Source: JALZUE01 sp051251725
GTDB lineage: Bacteria; Pseudomonadota; Gammaproteobacteria; Enterobacterales; Alteromonadaceae
Direction: 5' to 3'
DNA: 15,839 bases
Assembly: GCA_051251725.1 (NCBI GenBank)
Contig: JBPOFN010000067.1
Location: 1-15,839, forward strand
In this document: in pieces, positions 6,614-14,396 of the stretch
How the letters are laid out: each line of letters begins with the position of its first letter
Position numbering within the stretch: position 1 is the stretch's first letter
Program-made: the position numbers and the translations under genes
Notes under the pieces: model-generated
Database searches by the model: none
Told to the model about the DNA's origin: nothing
Seen by the model: the letters and a program-made list of their open reading frames with translations, nothing else

Positions 6614-7255
6614 TTATGTTAATTGTGACGAGATAAATTCTTTAAATGCCGCTACAGGTTGAGCACCTGAGAGTCCTGTAGTGCGGTTAATTACGACAGT
6701 AGGTACTGACGAAACACCTAGACGATGCCAATCAGCAGTTTTTTCTGCAATAGCTTTTAACACGTCATTATTGTTAAGTACTGCCATTGCTTCAGATACA
6801 TTCAAACCAACCGATTCAACTTCTTTAGCTAATGTTTTGCGATCAGAAATATCTTTTTGTTCACTGAAAAATGCCGCAAACAGCCGTAATTGAAGGGATG
6901 TTTGTAAGTTAAAAGATTTCGCATATTCAAGCAACATGTGAGCATCATGAGTATTGACTATTTTCATGTCATCGAAGAAATTAAAGTTAAAACCTACTTC
7001 ATTACCACGAGCTGTCATCTCGGTTCTAAATTGCTCACTACTTTGTGGTGTCGAGCCATACTTTCTCGCTGAATGCGCGCGTAGGTTTTCTCCTTCTGCC
7101 GGCATATCAGGGTTTAATTCAAAAGGTTGCCACTGTATTTGAACCTTATCTTGTACGCCTAATTCTGATATCGCTTGTTGTAAATTTTTGTAACCGATAA
7201 TACACCAAGGACAAACGACATCAGAAATGATGTCTATTTTGATTTTTTCTGTCAT
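6614..7255 (-). CDS. FrnE-type DsbA-family thiol oxidoreductase
   Basis: This 213-aa protein has a thioredoxin fold with a helical insertion, of the 2-hydroxychromene isomerase/FrnE branch of the DsbA superfamily. The active site CPWC is at residues 15-18 and the cis-proline loop SVPT at 183-186. There is no signal peptide, so it is cytoplasmic, unlike periplasmic DsbA. The conserved 'FELNPDMPAEG' (45-55) and GAQP (197-200) segments are typical of FrnE-like proteins, which reduce or isomerise disulfides in oxidative stress. The ribosome site GAGG (7262-7265) is well placed. It lies 95 nt downstream of the AhpD-like gene in the same direction and is probably co-transcribed with it from the TetR-controlled promoter near 8200. 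Confidence 0.88.
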   Translation of the reverse strand: MTEKIKIDIISDVVCPWCIIGYKNLQQAISELGVQDKVQIQWQPFELNPDMPAEGENLRAHSARKYGSTPQSSEQFRTEMTARGNEVGFNFNFFDDMKIVNTHDAHMLLEYAKSFNLQTSLQLRLFAAFFSEQKDISDRKTLAKEVESVGLNVSEAMAVLNNNDVLKAIAEKTADWHRLGVSSVPTVVINRTTGLSGAQPVAAFKEFISSQLT

Positions 7256-7350
7256 CTAAAACCTCTATAAAAACTTTATTAATCTATCAAATTAATGAGC
7301 AGAGCATAAAAATTTAACCGCTAATATTTTTTATATTCTTATTTAATTCA

Positions 7351-7905
7351 TTAAACCTTTTTGCTCCAAGCAAACTTTTCAAATGGTGTGTCAACTGGGG
7401 TATTACCAATATGATTACTGTAATTACTGATAACTTTTTGAGATAACGCTAAAATAATTTCTAAAACTTGTTGTTCGCCATAACCGACTGCATAAAAGGC
7501 ATCTAGCTCAGTTTGTGCAACATGGCCGCGATTACGGACAATAATTAAGGTCATATCCAGTAAGGCTTGTAGTTTAGGTGTTGGCATATCTTCTTGATTA
7601 CGTAATGCTTCAGTTAGTGCAGGGTCTACTTTCATTGAATGGGCAATGCCAGTATGTGCAGGAACACAATAATTACAGCCATGTTCCACATTTATTCCTT
7701 GCCACACAACAGTTAGCTCTTGTGCATTAAATGAAGACTCGGTAAATAGTTGATGTAATTTTTGATACGCTTCAAGTAATTGTGGTGAACTCGCTAGTAC
7801 ACCGTGTAAGTTTGGCAACATACCAAACGCTTTTACTGAAGCTTCTAATAATGGTTTGCTACCTGCTGGTGCAGAATCAATACTATGGATAGTTAATGTC
7901 GTCAT
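7351..7905 (-). CDS. AhpD-like carboxymuconolactone decarboxylase family protein
   Basis: This 184-aa, all-helical protein belongs to the AhpD/CMD superfamily. The redox motif EHGCNYCVPAHT (residues 74-85) has the CxxC pair Cys77/Cys80 and the downstream His84 of AhpD-type alkylhydroperoxidases. NYSNHIGNTPVD (161-172) matches the C-terminal 'N-N-NTP-D' signature of the group annotated as carboxymuconolactone decarboxylase. Such proteins serve as peroxidase or thiol partners rather than in aromatic degradation, and no beta-ketoadipate genes are present. The ribosome site AGGA (7912-7915) precedes the ATG. Together with the FrnE gene downstream and the GST across the locus it suggests peroxide or electrophile detoxification. 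The most likely promoter is about 280 nt upstream and carries TetR operators. Confidence 0.87.
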   Translation of the reverse strand: MTTLTIHSIDSAPAGSKPLLEASVKAFGMLPNLHGVLASSPQLLEAYQKLHQLFTESSFNAQELTVVWQGINVEHGCNYCVPAHTGIAHSMKVDPALTEALRNQEDMPTPKLQALLDMTLIIVRNRGHVAQTELDAFYAVGYGEQQVLEIILALSQKVISNYSNHIGNTPVDTPFEKFAWSKKV

Positions 7906-8166
7906 TTGTTTTCCTAAAAAATTAAATTATGTTTAGATTGAGTTTTGTCACTATTTACTGCTTTACTAAATTTTTCGCTATCACTTTTACGTCAGAATTT
8001 ACATATAGACTTAAACGACAACCATGTTCCTCTACTGATCAGAGCTTTCTGTATAATATCCTCTAGCTTTAGCTATATTTTATTTTTAATATCGTAAAGT
8101 AACGTACTGATACTGGTGAGACTACGTAATGCCCGCGTCCAAAAATTTATCTGTAGCAACTCATTT

Positions 8167-8218
8167 TATACCTATCGGTATAGAGCATTAATTGTACCTA
8201 TCGGTATAATTAAGTCAA
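8167..8218 (-). promoter_or_regulatory. TetR-type operators and minus-strand promoter upstream of the AhpD-like gene
   Basis: There are two copies of TACCTATCGGTA, at 8169-8180 (inside the perfect palindrome TATACC-TATC-GGTATA, 8167-8182) and 8195-8206. On the minus strand, TTGACT (8218-8213) and TACAAT (8196-8191) are spaced by 16 bp and overlap the second operator. The segment 8191-8218 is nearly identical to 9219-9247 at the tetR promoter. The leader to the ATG at 7905 would be about 280 nt. Confidence 0.72.
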
Positions 8219-8582
8219 CGGTAAACTAACTTTAATTATTTGAAGTAAGATATGAATATAATAGGGAGAAATTATTAATTTATAGGAATTATAAGTAAAA
8301 CGACATGTTAAGTTAGGTCGTTTAACAAACGATAAGACACATAACGCTCAATGTTTAACTTGATCAACTTATTATGGGCTTGGTGAATAGCTATTGTTGT
8401 AATAACTCAATAAAACTTAAAATCTGGTCGAAAATTCATCATGATTTCTTAGCAACAACGTTAAAAATGTAGCATATGTACTGGTATTAGGTCGATAATA
8501 AAAACAACGATTCAATAAATACATTTGTACTTAAAGCAAATTTTAACCCTCGTCATGTGTTGATGTTCCAATAAAACATAAC
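8219..8582. other. Gene-free stretch downstream of tetR
   Basis: No supported coding region was found on either strand. The only structure noted is an AAACGAC (8298-8304) / GTCGTTT (8317-8323) 7-bp stem with a 12-base loop and no T run. The stretch separates the end of tetR from the divergent operator region at 8167-8218. With the leader at 7906-8166, which also lacks a gene, about 680 bases are non-coding. This may mark a lost gene. Confidence 0.4.
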
Positions 8583-9182
8583 TTATTGAACACCTATACC
8601 AGTAAGAATACTGTCAACACCGTATTCAAGTTGTGATTTCTCAACACCAGAACGTGCCATTGAAGCCGTTCCTTTTAATATTGTATAAATACTTAAAGCA
8701 TTAGCCACTGCATTTTTATCTAGCCCTAATGAAATTGATTCCACATCAGTAGTAAATAGTTCAGTATATAATTGGCTTGGTATTGCATCTGCTTCTTTTA
8801 ATAATTGCTCGGCTTGCTCAGGAATATCGCCACTGACAAGTTCTGACTGACATAATGCTAAATAACAACCTTTAGCGTCGGCGTCGCATTGCATCGCTAC
8901 AATTGACATCATATGATTTTTAAGTCGCTGTTTTAAGGGGACGCCATCTGCAAATAATAATGCCACATTAGGTTTAACTATCGTGTCAATGTAACTCTGT
9001 GTGGCTTTGACAAATAACGCTTCTTTATTACCAAAAGCACTATACATACTAGGTTTGTTGATACCCATATGTTTGGTTAAATCAGTAAGTGAAGCACCAA
9101 CATAACCTTTTTGCCAAAACACATGCATCGCCGCATTTAATGCCGTATTTTCGTCAAATGATTTTTTTCTACCACTAGTCAC
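8583..9182 (-). CDS. TetR/AcrR-family repressor
   Basis: This is a 199-aa one-component repressor. The N-terminal helix-turn-helix spans about residues 31-58 (SLTDLTKHMGINKPSMYSAF, then GNKEALF), the classic TetR pattern. The remainder is the helical ligand-binding and dimer domain. The start is a GTG at 9182, supported by GAGG five bases upstream (9188-9191). Three cysteines (99, 106, 111) cluster in the sensor domain, so thiol modification by electrophiles is a possible signal (inference). The gene is divergent from the GST. Its promoter (TTGACT 9247-9242, 17 bp, TACAAT 9224-9219 on the minus strand) is covered by a TACC-N4-GGTA operator, indicating autorepression. The same operator recurs upstream of the AhpD-like/FrnE genes. 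Confidence 0.92.
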   Translation of the reverse strand: MTSGRKKSFDENTALNAAMHVFWQKGYVGASLTDLTKHMGINKPSMYSAFGNKEALFVKATQSYIDTIVKPNVALLFADGVPLKQRLKNHMMSIVAMQCDADAKGCYLALCQSELVSGDIPEQAEQLLKEADAIPSQLYTELFTTDVESISLGLDKNAVANALSIYTILKGTASMARSGVEKSQLEYGVDSILTGIGVQ

Positions 9183-9211
9183 AATAACCTCAAATTAAAA
9201 GGGCTTAGTCA

Positions 9212-9263
9212 TTGACAAATTGTACCTAACGGTATAATTTAAGTCAAACGTACCGAAAGGTAC
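9212..9263. promoter_or_regulatory. Divergent tetR/GST promoters with two TACC-N4-GGTA operators
   Basis: The operators are TACCTAACGGTA (9223-9234) and TACCGAAAGGTA (9251-9262, within the perfect palindrome GTACC-GAAA-GGTAC). The plus-strand promoter for the GST is TTGACA (9212-9217) with TATAAT (9233-9238), whose spacer is only 15 bp. The minus-strand promoter for tetR is TTGACT/TACAAT with 17 bp. The first operator overlaps both -10 regions. Operator starts are 28 bp apart, against 26 bp for the distal pair. Confidence 0.8.
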
Positions 9264-9300
9264 AAAAAAAAGAATTAACGTAACTTTATAGAGGTTCTTA

Positions 9301-9969
9301 ATGATCGAATTGTACACAGCAGCCACCCCGAATGGTCATAAAATATCAATAGCATTAGAAGAAATGGGATTTGAATACAAAGTGCACCATCTTGATCTAA
9401 TGGCATTAGATCAGAAGAGCCCTGAATTTTTGGCTATTAATCCCAATGGTCGGATACCTGCAATTATTGATCGTAATAACGATGACTTTATTGTTTTTGA
9501 GTCAGGTGCAATCTTAATATACCTTGCAGAAAAATCTGGCAAATTCATCCCGTCTGATCCTAAAAAATACTCGCAAGTTATACAATGGCTGATGTTTCAA
9601 ATAGGCGGCGTTGGTCCTATGATGGGTCAAGCCAATGTGTTTTATCGTTATTTCCCAGAAAAAATACCTGCCGCTATTGCTCGTTATCAAAACGAAGGAC
9701 GAAGATTGTTTGAAGTTATGAATACTCAGCTAAGTTGCAATCAATATCTTGCAGGTGATGAGTACAGCATTGCTGATATATCTACTTGGCCATGGGTTCG
9801 TATTCATGAATGGAGTGGCATTAGTATCGATGGCTTAGATCATTTAAAACGCTGGTTGGATGAAATAGCTCAACGGCCAGCATGTCAAGTTGGTATTTTA
9901 ACACCACTACCTTCTACTTTATCCGATGAAGAACGTGCAAAGCAGATAAATAAAATGGTGACAAATTAG
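9301..9969 (+). CDS. yfcG: Nu-class (YfcG-type) glutathione S-transferase / disulfide-bond oxidoreductase
   Basis: This 222-aa cytosolic GST resembles E. coli YfcG (215 aa) along its length. Matches include TPNGHKI (9-15, with Thr9 and Asn11 at the glutathione-thiol positions of Nu-class enzymes), NPNGRIPAIID (47-57), ESGAILIYLAEKSGKF (67-82, glutathione gamma-glutamyl contacts), QIGGVGPMMGQ (100-110) and YSIADI-WPWV (helix with N-capping box). Nu-class enzymes bind two glutathiones and reduce disulfides and peroxides. Start ATG 9301 has GAGG six bases upstream. The gene is divergent from tetR behind two operators and so probably induced when the repressor is released. It is convergent with frmA and separated from it by a hairpin. 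Confidence 0.88.
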   Translation: MIELYTAATPNGHKISIALEEMGFEYKVHHLDLMALDQKSPEFLAINPNGRIPAIIDRNNDDFIVFESGAILIYLAEKSGKFIPSDPKKYSQVIQWLMFQIGGVGPMMGQANVFYRYFPEKIPAAIARYQNEGRRLFEVMNTQLSCNQYLAGDEYSIADISTWPWVRIHEWSGISIDGLDHLKRWLDEIAQRPACQVGILTPLPSTLSDEERAKQINKMVTN

Positions 9970-9993
9970 TCTTACCTATACTTAAACATAAAA

Positions 9994-10030
9994 TAGATAT
10001 TGTCGGCAGATATATTGGCGACAATATCTA
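9994..10030 (-). terminator. Hairpin between convergent GST and frmA genes
   Basis: TAGATATTGTCG (9994-10005) pairs perfectly with CGACAATATCTA (10019-10030) across a 13-base loop. On the minus strand it is followed by TTTTATGTTT, which favours termination of frmA transcripts. It may act in both directions, since the GST ends only 25 bases before it. Confidence 0.65.
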
Positions 10031-10117
10031 GGCTAATTTATTAAGACACTTTTTAAAAGCTAATCTAAAAAATTTAATTACTAATATTTCCAAAAAAAGT
10101 TAATAATACAATAATCA

Positions 10118-11248
10118 TTACTTTTCAAAATGAATAACGCTGCGAATGCTTTCACCGGCATGCATTAACGCAAACGCCTGGTTAATATCTTCCAGCGCCA
10201 TGGTATGGGTAATAAAATCACTCAATTTAAATTCACCGGCTAAATAGCGCTCAACATAATCAGGTAATTCAGTACGACCTTTAACACCGCCAAATGCCGA
10301 GCCACGCCATACACGCCCAGTAACTAATTGGAATGGCCTGGTCGAAATTTCTTGTCCCGCACCTGCAACACCAATAACTACTGACTCGCCCCAGCCTTTA
10401 TGACAACATTCTAATGCCGAGCGCATCAGATTAACGTTACCAACACATTCAAACGAATAATCAACGCCGCCATCGGTTAATTCAACAATAACGTCTTGAA
10501 TTGGCTTATCAAAATCTTTTGGGTTAATACAATCGGTTGCCCCAAGTTTTTTCGCTAAAGCAAATTTACTTTCATTAATATCAATGGCAATAATACGGCT
10601 AGCCTTTGCCATAGCTGCGCCAATAACTGCTGATAAACCAATACCACCAAGGCCAAAAATAGCGACGGTGGCACCAGCTTCCACCTTGGCGGTATTCATG
10701 ACTGCGCCCATACCGGTGGTAACACCACAACCAAGTAAACAAACCTCTTCTAAAGGCGCTGTTTTATTAACTTTTGCTAATGAAATTTCAGGTAATACGG
10801 TGTATTCAGCAAAGGTTGAACAACCCATATAGTGAAAAATAGGCTGACCGTCTTTATAAAAACGTGTTGTACCATCAGGCATTAAACCTTTGCCTTGGGT
10901 TTCACGAATTTTTTGACATAAATTGGTTTTACCCGATAAACAAAATTTACATTCACCACATTCTGGCGTGTATAACGGAATAACATGGTCACCAACGTTA
11001 ACGCTAGTAACTCCTTCACCAACTTGTGCGACAATACCACCACCTTCATGGCCTAGAATAACGGGGAAAATACCTTCTGGATCGTCACCCGACAACGTAA
11101 AAGCATCCGTATGACAAACCCCTGAAGCAATCACTTTGACTAAGACTTCACCTTTACGCGGTAGCATTACGTCAATCTCTTCGATAGACAATGGTTGTTT
11201 AGGTCCCCAAGCAATAGCCGCTTTTGCTTTAATAAATTTGTCTGACAT
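10118..11248 (-). CDS. frmA: S-(hydroxymethyl)glutathione dehydrogenase / class III alcohol dehydrogenase
   Basis: This is the NAD-dependent, zinc-containing enzyme that oxidises S-hydroxymethylglutathione, the spontaneous adduct of formaldehyde and glutathione, to S-formylglutathione. It also reduces S-nitrosoglutathione. Counting from MSDKF (376 aa), catalytic zinc ligands are Cys45 (GVCHTD), His67 (GHEGGG) and Cys174. Structural zinc ligands are Cys97, Cys100, Cys103 and Cys111. The Rossmann motif GLGGIG is at 199-204, with Asp223 for NAD over NADP. KIRETQGKGLMPDG (113-126) contains the class III Arg that binds glutathione. An in-frame ATG four codons upstream (11260) is possible, but the MSDKF start fits the family and has GGGA upstream. 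No frmB (S-formylglutathione hydrolase) is adjacent. The gene is divergent from a LysR regulator. Confidence 0.95.
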   Translation of the reverse strand: MSDKFIKAKAAIAWGPKQPLSIEEIDVMLPRKGEVLVKVIASGVCHTDAFTLSGDDPEGIFPVILGHEGGGIVAQVGEGVTSVNVGDHVIPLYTPECGECKFCLSGKTNLCQKIRETQGKGLMPDGTTRFYKDGQPIFHYMGCSTFAEYTVLPEISLAKVNKTAPLEEVCLLGCGVTTGMGAVMNTAKVEAGATVAIFGLGGIGLSAVIGAAMAKASRIIAIDINESKFALAKKLGATDCINPKDFDKPIQDVIVELTDGGVDYSFECVGNVNLMRSALECCHKGWGESVVIGVAGAGQEISTRPFQLVTGRVWRGSAFGGVKGRTELPDYVERYLAGEFKLSDFITHTMALEDINQAFALMHAGESIRSVIHFEK

Positions 11249-11293
11249 AGTTATTCCCATTTATCCGTAGGTTAAAGTTTAATAGACGATACT

Positions 11294-11366
11294 TTGCTGT
11301 AGCAAGCTAGCATTATAGTTATTTCTCATACAATGATAATATATGCTTTCGTAAAATCACTTTTAC
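11294..11366. promoter_or_regulatory. frmA-lysR intergenic dyads (candidate LysR sites)
   Basis: TTGCT-GT-AGCAA (11294-11305) and GTAAAA-TCAC-TTTTAC (11351-11366) are short dyads in the divergent intergenic region. LysR proteins bind interrupted dyads between their own gene and a divergent target, so either may be the site. The second lies 15 bases before the lysR ATG and is placed for autorepression. No clear -35/-10 pair was assigned. Confidence 0.4.
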
Positions 11367-11381
11367 ATATAGGTAACAATT

Positions 11382-12248
11382 ATGCATTGGGAAGGTATTA
11401 GCGAATTTGTGTATGTTGCCGAAAACGAGAGCTTCACGCTCGCGGCAAAAAAAATGGCGATATCGACAGCGCAAGTTAGTCGGCAGATCAGTACATTAGA
11501 AAAACGGCTTAATATAAAATTATTTTACCGAACCACACGTAAAGTTTCATTAACAGAAGAAGGCCGCGTTTTTTATCAACATTGCCGCAGTGTGCTTGAT
11601 GGTTTAGAGGAGGCCGAACGAGCCATTACCAATTTACAATCTAAGCCCCAAGGTAAAATAAAACTCACCGCACCTGTAACTTATGGCGAGCAACAAATAT
11701 TACCGTTAATAAATAATTTCATGCAGCAACATGAAAATATAGCAGTAACCGCCTACCTGACCAATCAACAAATAGACTTAGTAGAAGGTGGCTACGATTT
11801 AGCGATTCGTCTAGGAAAGCTAAATGACTCTTCTTTAATGGCAAAAAAGCTTGGCCAACGAACCAATTACGCTTGTGCTGCACCTGAATATTTAAAGCAA
11901 TACGGCATCCCACATTCATTATCAGAACTTACTAACCATAATTGTTTATTAGGCACTTTAGATTACTGGCACTTTAAGGGATCTGCGAAAGAAAAAAATA
12001 TCCGCGTTAGCGGTAAGATCCGTTATAACAGTGGGTTTGGCCTAGTAGATGCGGCTTTAAAAGGTTTAGGGATAGTACAATTACCCGACTACTATGTACA
12101 ACAGCACTTACAAAGTGGCGCACTGATCAGCTTATTAGATAATTACCGTGCACCAGATGAAGGGATTTGGGCGGTTTACCCACAAAACCGTCATTTATCA
12201 CCAAAGATCAGGCTACTTGTCGATTATTTAGCTGAGCAGTTAACCTAG
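11382..12248 (+). CDS. LysR-family transcriptional regulator, divergent from frmA
   Basis: This is a 288-aa LysR-type regulator. The winged helix-turn-helix occupies the first 60 residues (SFTLAAKKMAISTAQVSRQI at 17-36, then LEKRLNIKLFYRTTRKVSLTEEG). The linker helix follows, and the periplasmic-binding-protein-like effector domain runs from about 90. The 'NLQSKPQGKIKLTAPVTYGEQQILP' segment and C-terminal pattern are those of the CrgA/DsdC-like group often encoded next to frmA/adhC in gammaproteobacteria (from memory). A ribosome site AGGT lies 8 bases upstream. Its position, divergent from frmA across 133 bases, makes it the probable regulator of formaldehyde dehydrogenase. The inducer cannot be read from sequence. 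Confidence 0.9.
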   Translation: MHWEGISEFVYVAENESFTLAAKKMAISTAQVSRQISTLEKRLNIKLFYRTTRKVSLTEEGRVFYQHCRSVLDGLEEAERAITNLQSKPQGKIKLTAPVTYGEQQILPLINNFMQQHENIAVTAYLTNQQIDLVEGGYDLAIRLGKLNDSSLMAKKLGQRTNYACAAPEYLKQYGIPHSLSELTNHNCLLGTLDYWHFKGSAKEKNIRVSGKIRYNSGFGLVDAALKGLGIVQLPDYYVQQHLQSGALISLLDNYRAPDEGIWAVYPQNRHLSPKIRLLVDYLAEQLT

Positions 12249-12359
12249 TATTTACTTAAATGCAGAAACTGTTCAGCTATTGCGACTAAAATTAGCTACT
12301 ATTGAGTAAATTTACCTAATAACAAGTGCGGAATTAAATACAAATAGAAGAGTAAATTA

Positions 12360-12441
12360 TAAGCAACTAACATTATTTTATATTGTGGTATAATGCCGCT
12401 AATAAAGTTTAAAAAATGGTTAGCACTAAATTAGTTGCTTA
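12360..12441 (+). promoter_or_regulatory. Extended -10 promoter enclosed by an 11-bp inverted repeat
   Basis: TAAGCAACTAA (12360-12370) and TTAGTTGCTTA (12431-12441) are perfect inverted repeats 60 bp apart. Between them lies an extended -10 element, TGGTATAAT (12386-12394), with no good -35. Transcription would start near 12400 and give a leader of about 70 nt to the 54-codon gene at 12471. The arms could be bound by a looping regulator or mark a small inserted element. Confidence 0.5.
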
Positions 12442-12470
12442 CTTTGTAAACCTTCAAACAAGAGTAAAAG

Positions 12471-12635
12471 ATGAACATTAAATTAATAAAAGAATTAACA
12501 ATTAATAACGAATGTATTTCAACAGAAGAAGTATTTGAAGCGCAAAAAATAACACCTAGATCAACCACAGTAGAGTTAACCACACCACAAGGTAATACAG
12601 TTCGCGTATTCCATTATGAATATGAAGAAGTATAA
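12471..12635 (+). CDS. Small hypothetical protein (54 aa)
   Basis: This is a 54-codon gene beginning MNIKLIKELTINNECISTEE and ending FHYEYEEV. Support comes from the strong extended -10 promoter upstream (12386-12394) and from codon use in keeping with the neighbours; the ribosome site (AGAG) is weak. The protein has no membrane segment or signal peptide, is mildly acidic at the end, and appears to form a beta-rich domain (TTVELTTPQGNTVRVFHYEY, two strands around a PQG turn). I do not recognise the family. It could be a small regulator or part of a toxin-antitoxin pair, but no partner gene is seen. A weak hairpin (AACTTCT 12635-12641 / AGAAGTT 12653-12659) follows the stop. Confidence 0.6.
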   Translation: MNIKLIKELTINNECISTEEVFEAQKITPRSTTVELTTPQGNTVRVFHYEYEEV

Positions 12636-12957
12636 ACTTCTATTTACACCCAAGAAGTTACCTGTTTACTACAAATCCCTTACTGGCTAAATAATACAGT
12701 CAGTTTTAGGGGGTTTATAGTTTTTATTCTTTGATAAAGATCTCCCCGTATTTACGGCCACGCCCACCGAATATCCATCATAATTACAGCGCTATTTATT
12801 TTTCATGGCGACAAAAAATATAAGATCTTAGTCTTTTATTCATTAAATAAATATTTCCTAAGCCACAATATGATTGCTAATGAATTAACATGATTGATAA
12901 TGCATTCATTGTTATGTTACCTTTATTATCTAAATAGTTAAACATGTAAAATTCATA
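12636..12957. other. Intergenic region with a 20-bp-phased direct repeat upstream of the lyase gene
   Basis: No gene is seen in these 322 bases. ATGATTGCTAATGAATT (12870-12886) and ATGATTGATAATGCATT (12890-12906) are 17-bp direct repeats with two mismatches whose starts are 20 bp apart, two helical turns. This is the layout of a regulator binding one face of DNA. They end about 50 bases before the lyase start. A TATTAT -10-like element lies at 12924-12929 without a good -35. Confidence 0.4.
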
Positions 12958-14265
12958 ATGAAATATTGCCGTTTCGAACAAATCAAAAAGTGCCTTGTTA
13001 TATTTACATTTTCCCTCTTTAACCTTACCGCTTGTAATAGTTCACCGCTAAAACAACTGCCCGAAGTTCCAGTACAGGGATCCGCAGCCAATACGGCAAG
13101 TGAATTAGTCTATTATAATGAAACCCACCTTAAGTTAGTTAAAGAACGAATTAACAAAGGTGATGCTTACTTTTTAGAGAAATACAAAGAAGTCATCACC
13201 GCAGGAAATGAAGCATTAAGTTTTCAAGTAGATCCTGTCACTAATAAAACCCAAATACCGCCAAGTAAAGATATGCATGACTACTTAACTTATGCACCTT
13301 ATCGCTGGCCAGATCCAGCTAAACCAGATGGCCTGCCTTGGATTGCTCGTGATGGAATTATTAACCCGGTTGCCCGTGGCGCTGATACGGACTTTATAAG
13401 AAAAGCTGAATTTTTTCACGCCGTTGAAAAGCTTTCATGGTCATATTATTTCTCCAACAACCGTCAATATGCCGAAAAAGCGATCGAATTAATAAAAGTT
13501 TGGTATCTAAACCCAGAAACCAAAGTAAACCCAAACATCAATTTTGGTCAAGGGGTACCTGGCATTACTGATGGCAGAAAAGCAGGTGTTCATGAATGGG
13601 GCGATCAATCTCATATTATAACCGCGCTACAAATATTTGAAGCCAGGGGTGTTTTACCTATCACAGTGAAAACCGGTATGTATACTTGGTTGAATGAATA
13701 TTTAACTTGGCTAACTACTAATCCAATGGCGATAGATGCTGGCTTCACTCGGCAGAACCATGCCAACCATTATAGTTTTCAAGTGATCGGCTTAATGCTG
13801 TACTTAGGAAAAAATGAGCAAGCAAAAGCGCTTATTGAAGAGGCTAAACAAACGCGAATAGCGGATCAAATACTACCTAATGGCGCACAACCTCGTGAGA
13901 TGGGGCGAACAAAATCAGTTCATTATGCAACTTTAAATTTATGGTCAATGACAGAGATAGCCTTGATGGGCCAAAAGGTCGGCATCGATTTATGGGATTA
14001 TAAAACAAATGATGGCCGAAGTTTACAGCAAGCTTATCGCTATTTAGCACCCTACGTATTATCACCTGAAACATGGCCAGAACGACAAATCACTCAGGGC
14101 GGGGCAGTTAAAGCGATTGATCATTATATGCAGCGTCTTTTTTCTAAAGCCTCAACGGCAATGGGCGTTGATTATATTGATCCAAAAGTAAAGTTATACC
14201 TAAACCTTAGTGCGTTAGAGGCATTGCAGTACCCGCCTATCAATATGTTACCCGCAATCAGGTAA
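12958..14265 (+). CDS. Alginate-lyase-superfamily lipoprotein (PF05426; PL5/PL38-like)
   Basis: This is a 435-aa secreted polysaccharide lyase candidate. The N-terminus has a signal peptide with lipobox LTAC (23-26), so it would be anchored to a membrane by Cys26. The body has the motifs of the alginate lyase (alpha/alpha toroid) superfamily: SKDMHDYLTYAPYRWPDP (103-120), NFGQGVPGITDGR (195-207), QNHANHY (266-272) and QPREMGRTKSVHY (311-323). By analogy with PL5 lyases the likely catalytic set is Asn267/His268, Arg317 and Tyr323 (inferred alignment). Uronate-containing polymers such as alginate or glucuronan are the expected substrates. The gene stands alone, without a TonB receptor or oligo-lyase nearby. 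A lipoprotein gene follows in the same direction after 131 bases, with a hairpin between them. Confidence 0.85.
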   Translation: MKYCRFEQIKKCLVIFTFSLFNLTACNSSPLKQLPEVPVQGSAANTASELVYYNETHLKLVKERINKGDAYFLEKYKEVITAGNEALSFQVDPVTNKTQIPPSKDMHDYLTYAPYRWPDPAKPDGLPWIARDGIINPVARGADTDFIRKAEFFHAVEKLSWSYYFSNNRQYAEKAIELIKVWYLNPETKVNPNINFGQGVPGITDGRKAGVHEWGDQSHIITALQIFEARGVLPITVKTGMYTWLNEYLTWLTTNPMAIDAGFTRQNHANHYSFQVIGLMLYLGKNEQAKALIEEAKQTRIADQILPNGAQPREMGRTKSVHYATLNLWSMTEIALMGQKVGIDLWDYKTNDGRSLQQAYRYLAPYVLSPETWPERQITQGGAVKAIDHYMQRLFSKASTAMGVDYIDPKVKLYLNLSALEALQYPPINMLPAIR

Positions 14266-14315
14266 CTTTAATCCTTATAAAATAACTATGTTTAAACGTG
14301 TGTACTAATCAACTG

Positions 14316-14343
14316 AGGGTTATCAATTTAACTTGATAGCCCT
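14316..14343 (+). terminator. Hairpin after the lyase gene
   Basis: AGGGTTATCAA (14316-14326) pairs with TTGATAGCCCT (14333-14343) with one G-U pair and a 6-base loop. No T run follows, so it is either a weak terminator or an mRNA-stabilising stem between the two lipoprotein genes. Confidence 0.4.
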
Positions 14344-14396
14344 GCATGTTAGTTATCATTCAAATCAAAAGCTAATCCAACAAAAAGTAACTAAAG

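Noticed and set aside
8042..8060. Short minus-strand start with AGAGGAAC and ATG near 8030
   Set aside because: The frame stops after four codons; it could be a leader peptide or lost gene start but cannot be supported.
10584..11114. Plus-strand frames opposite frmA
   Set aside because: They are antisense shadows of a highly conserved gene, with low-complexity proline/threonine-rich translations.
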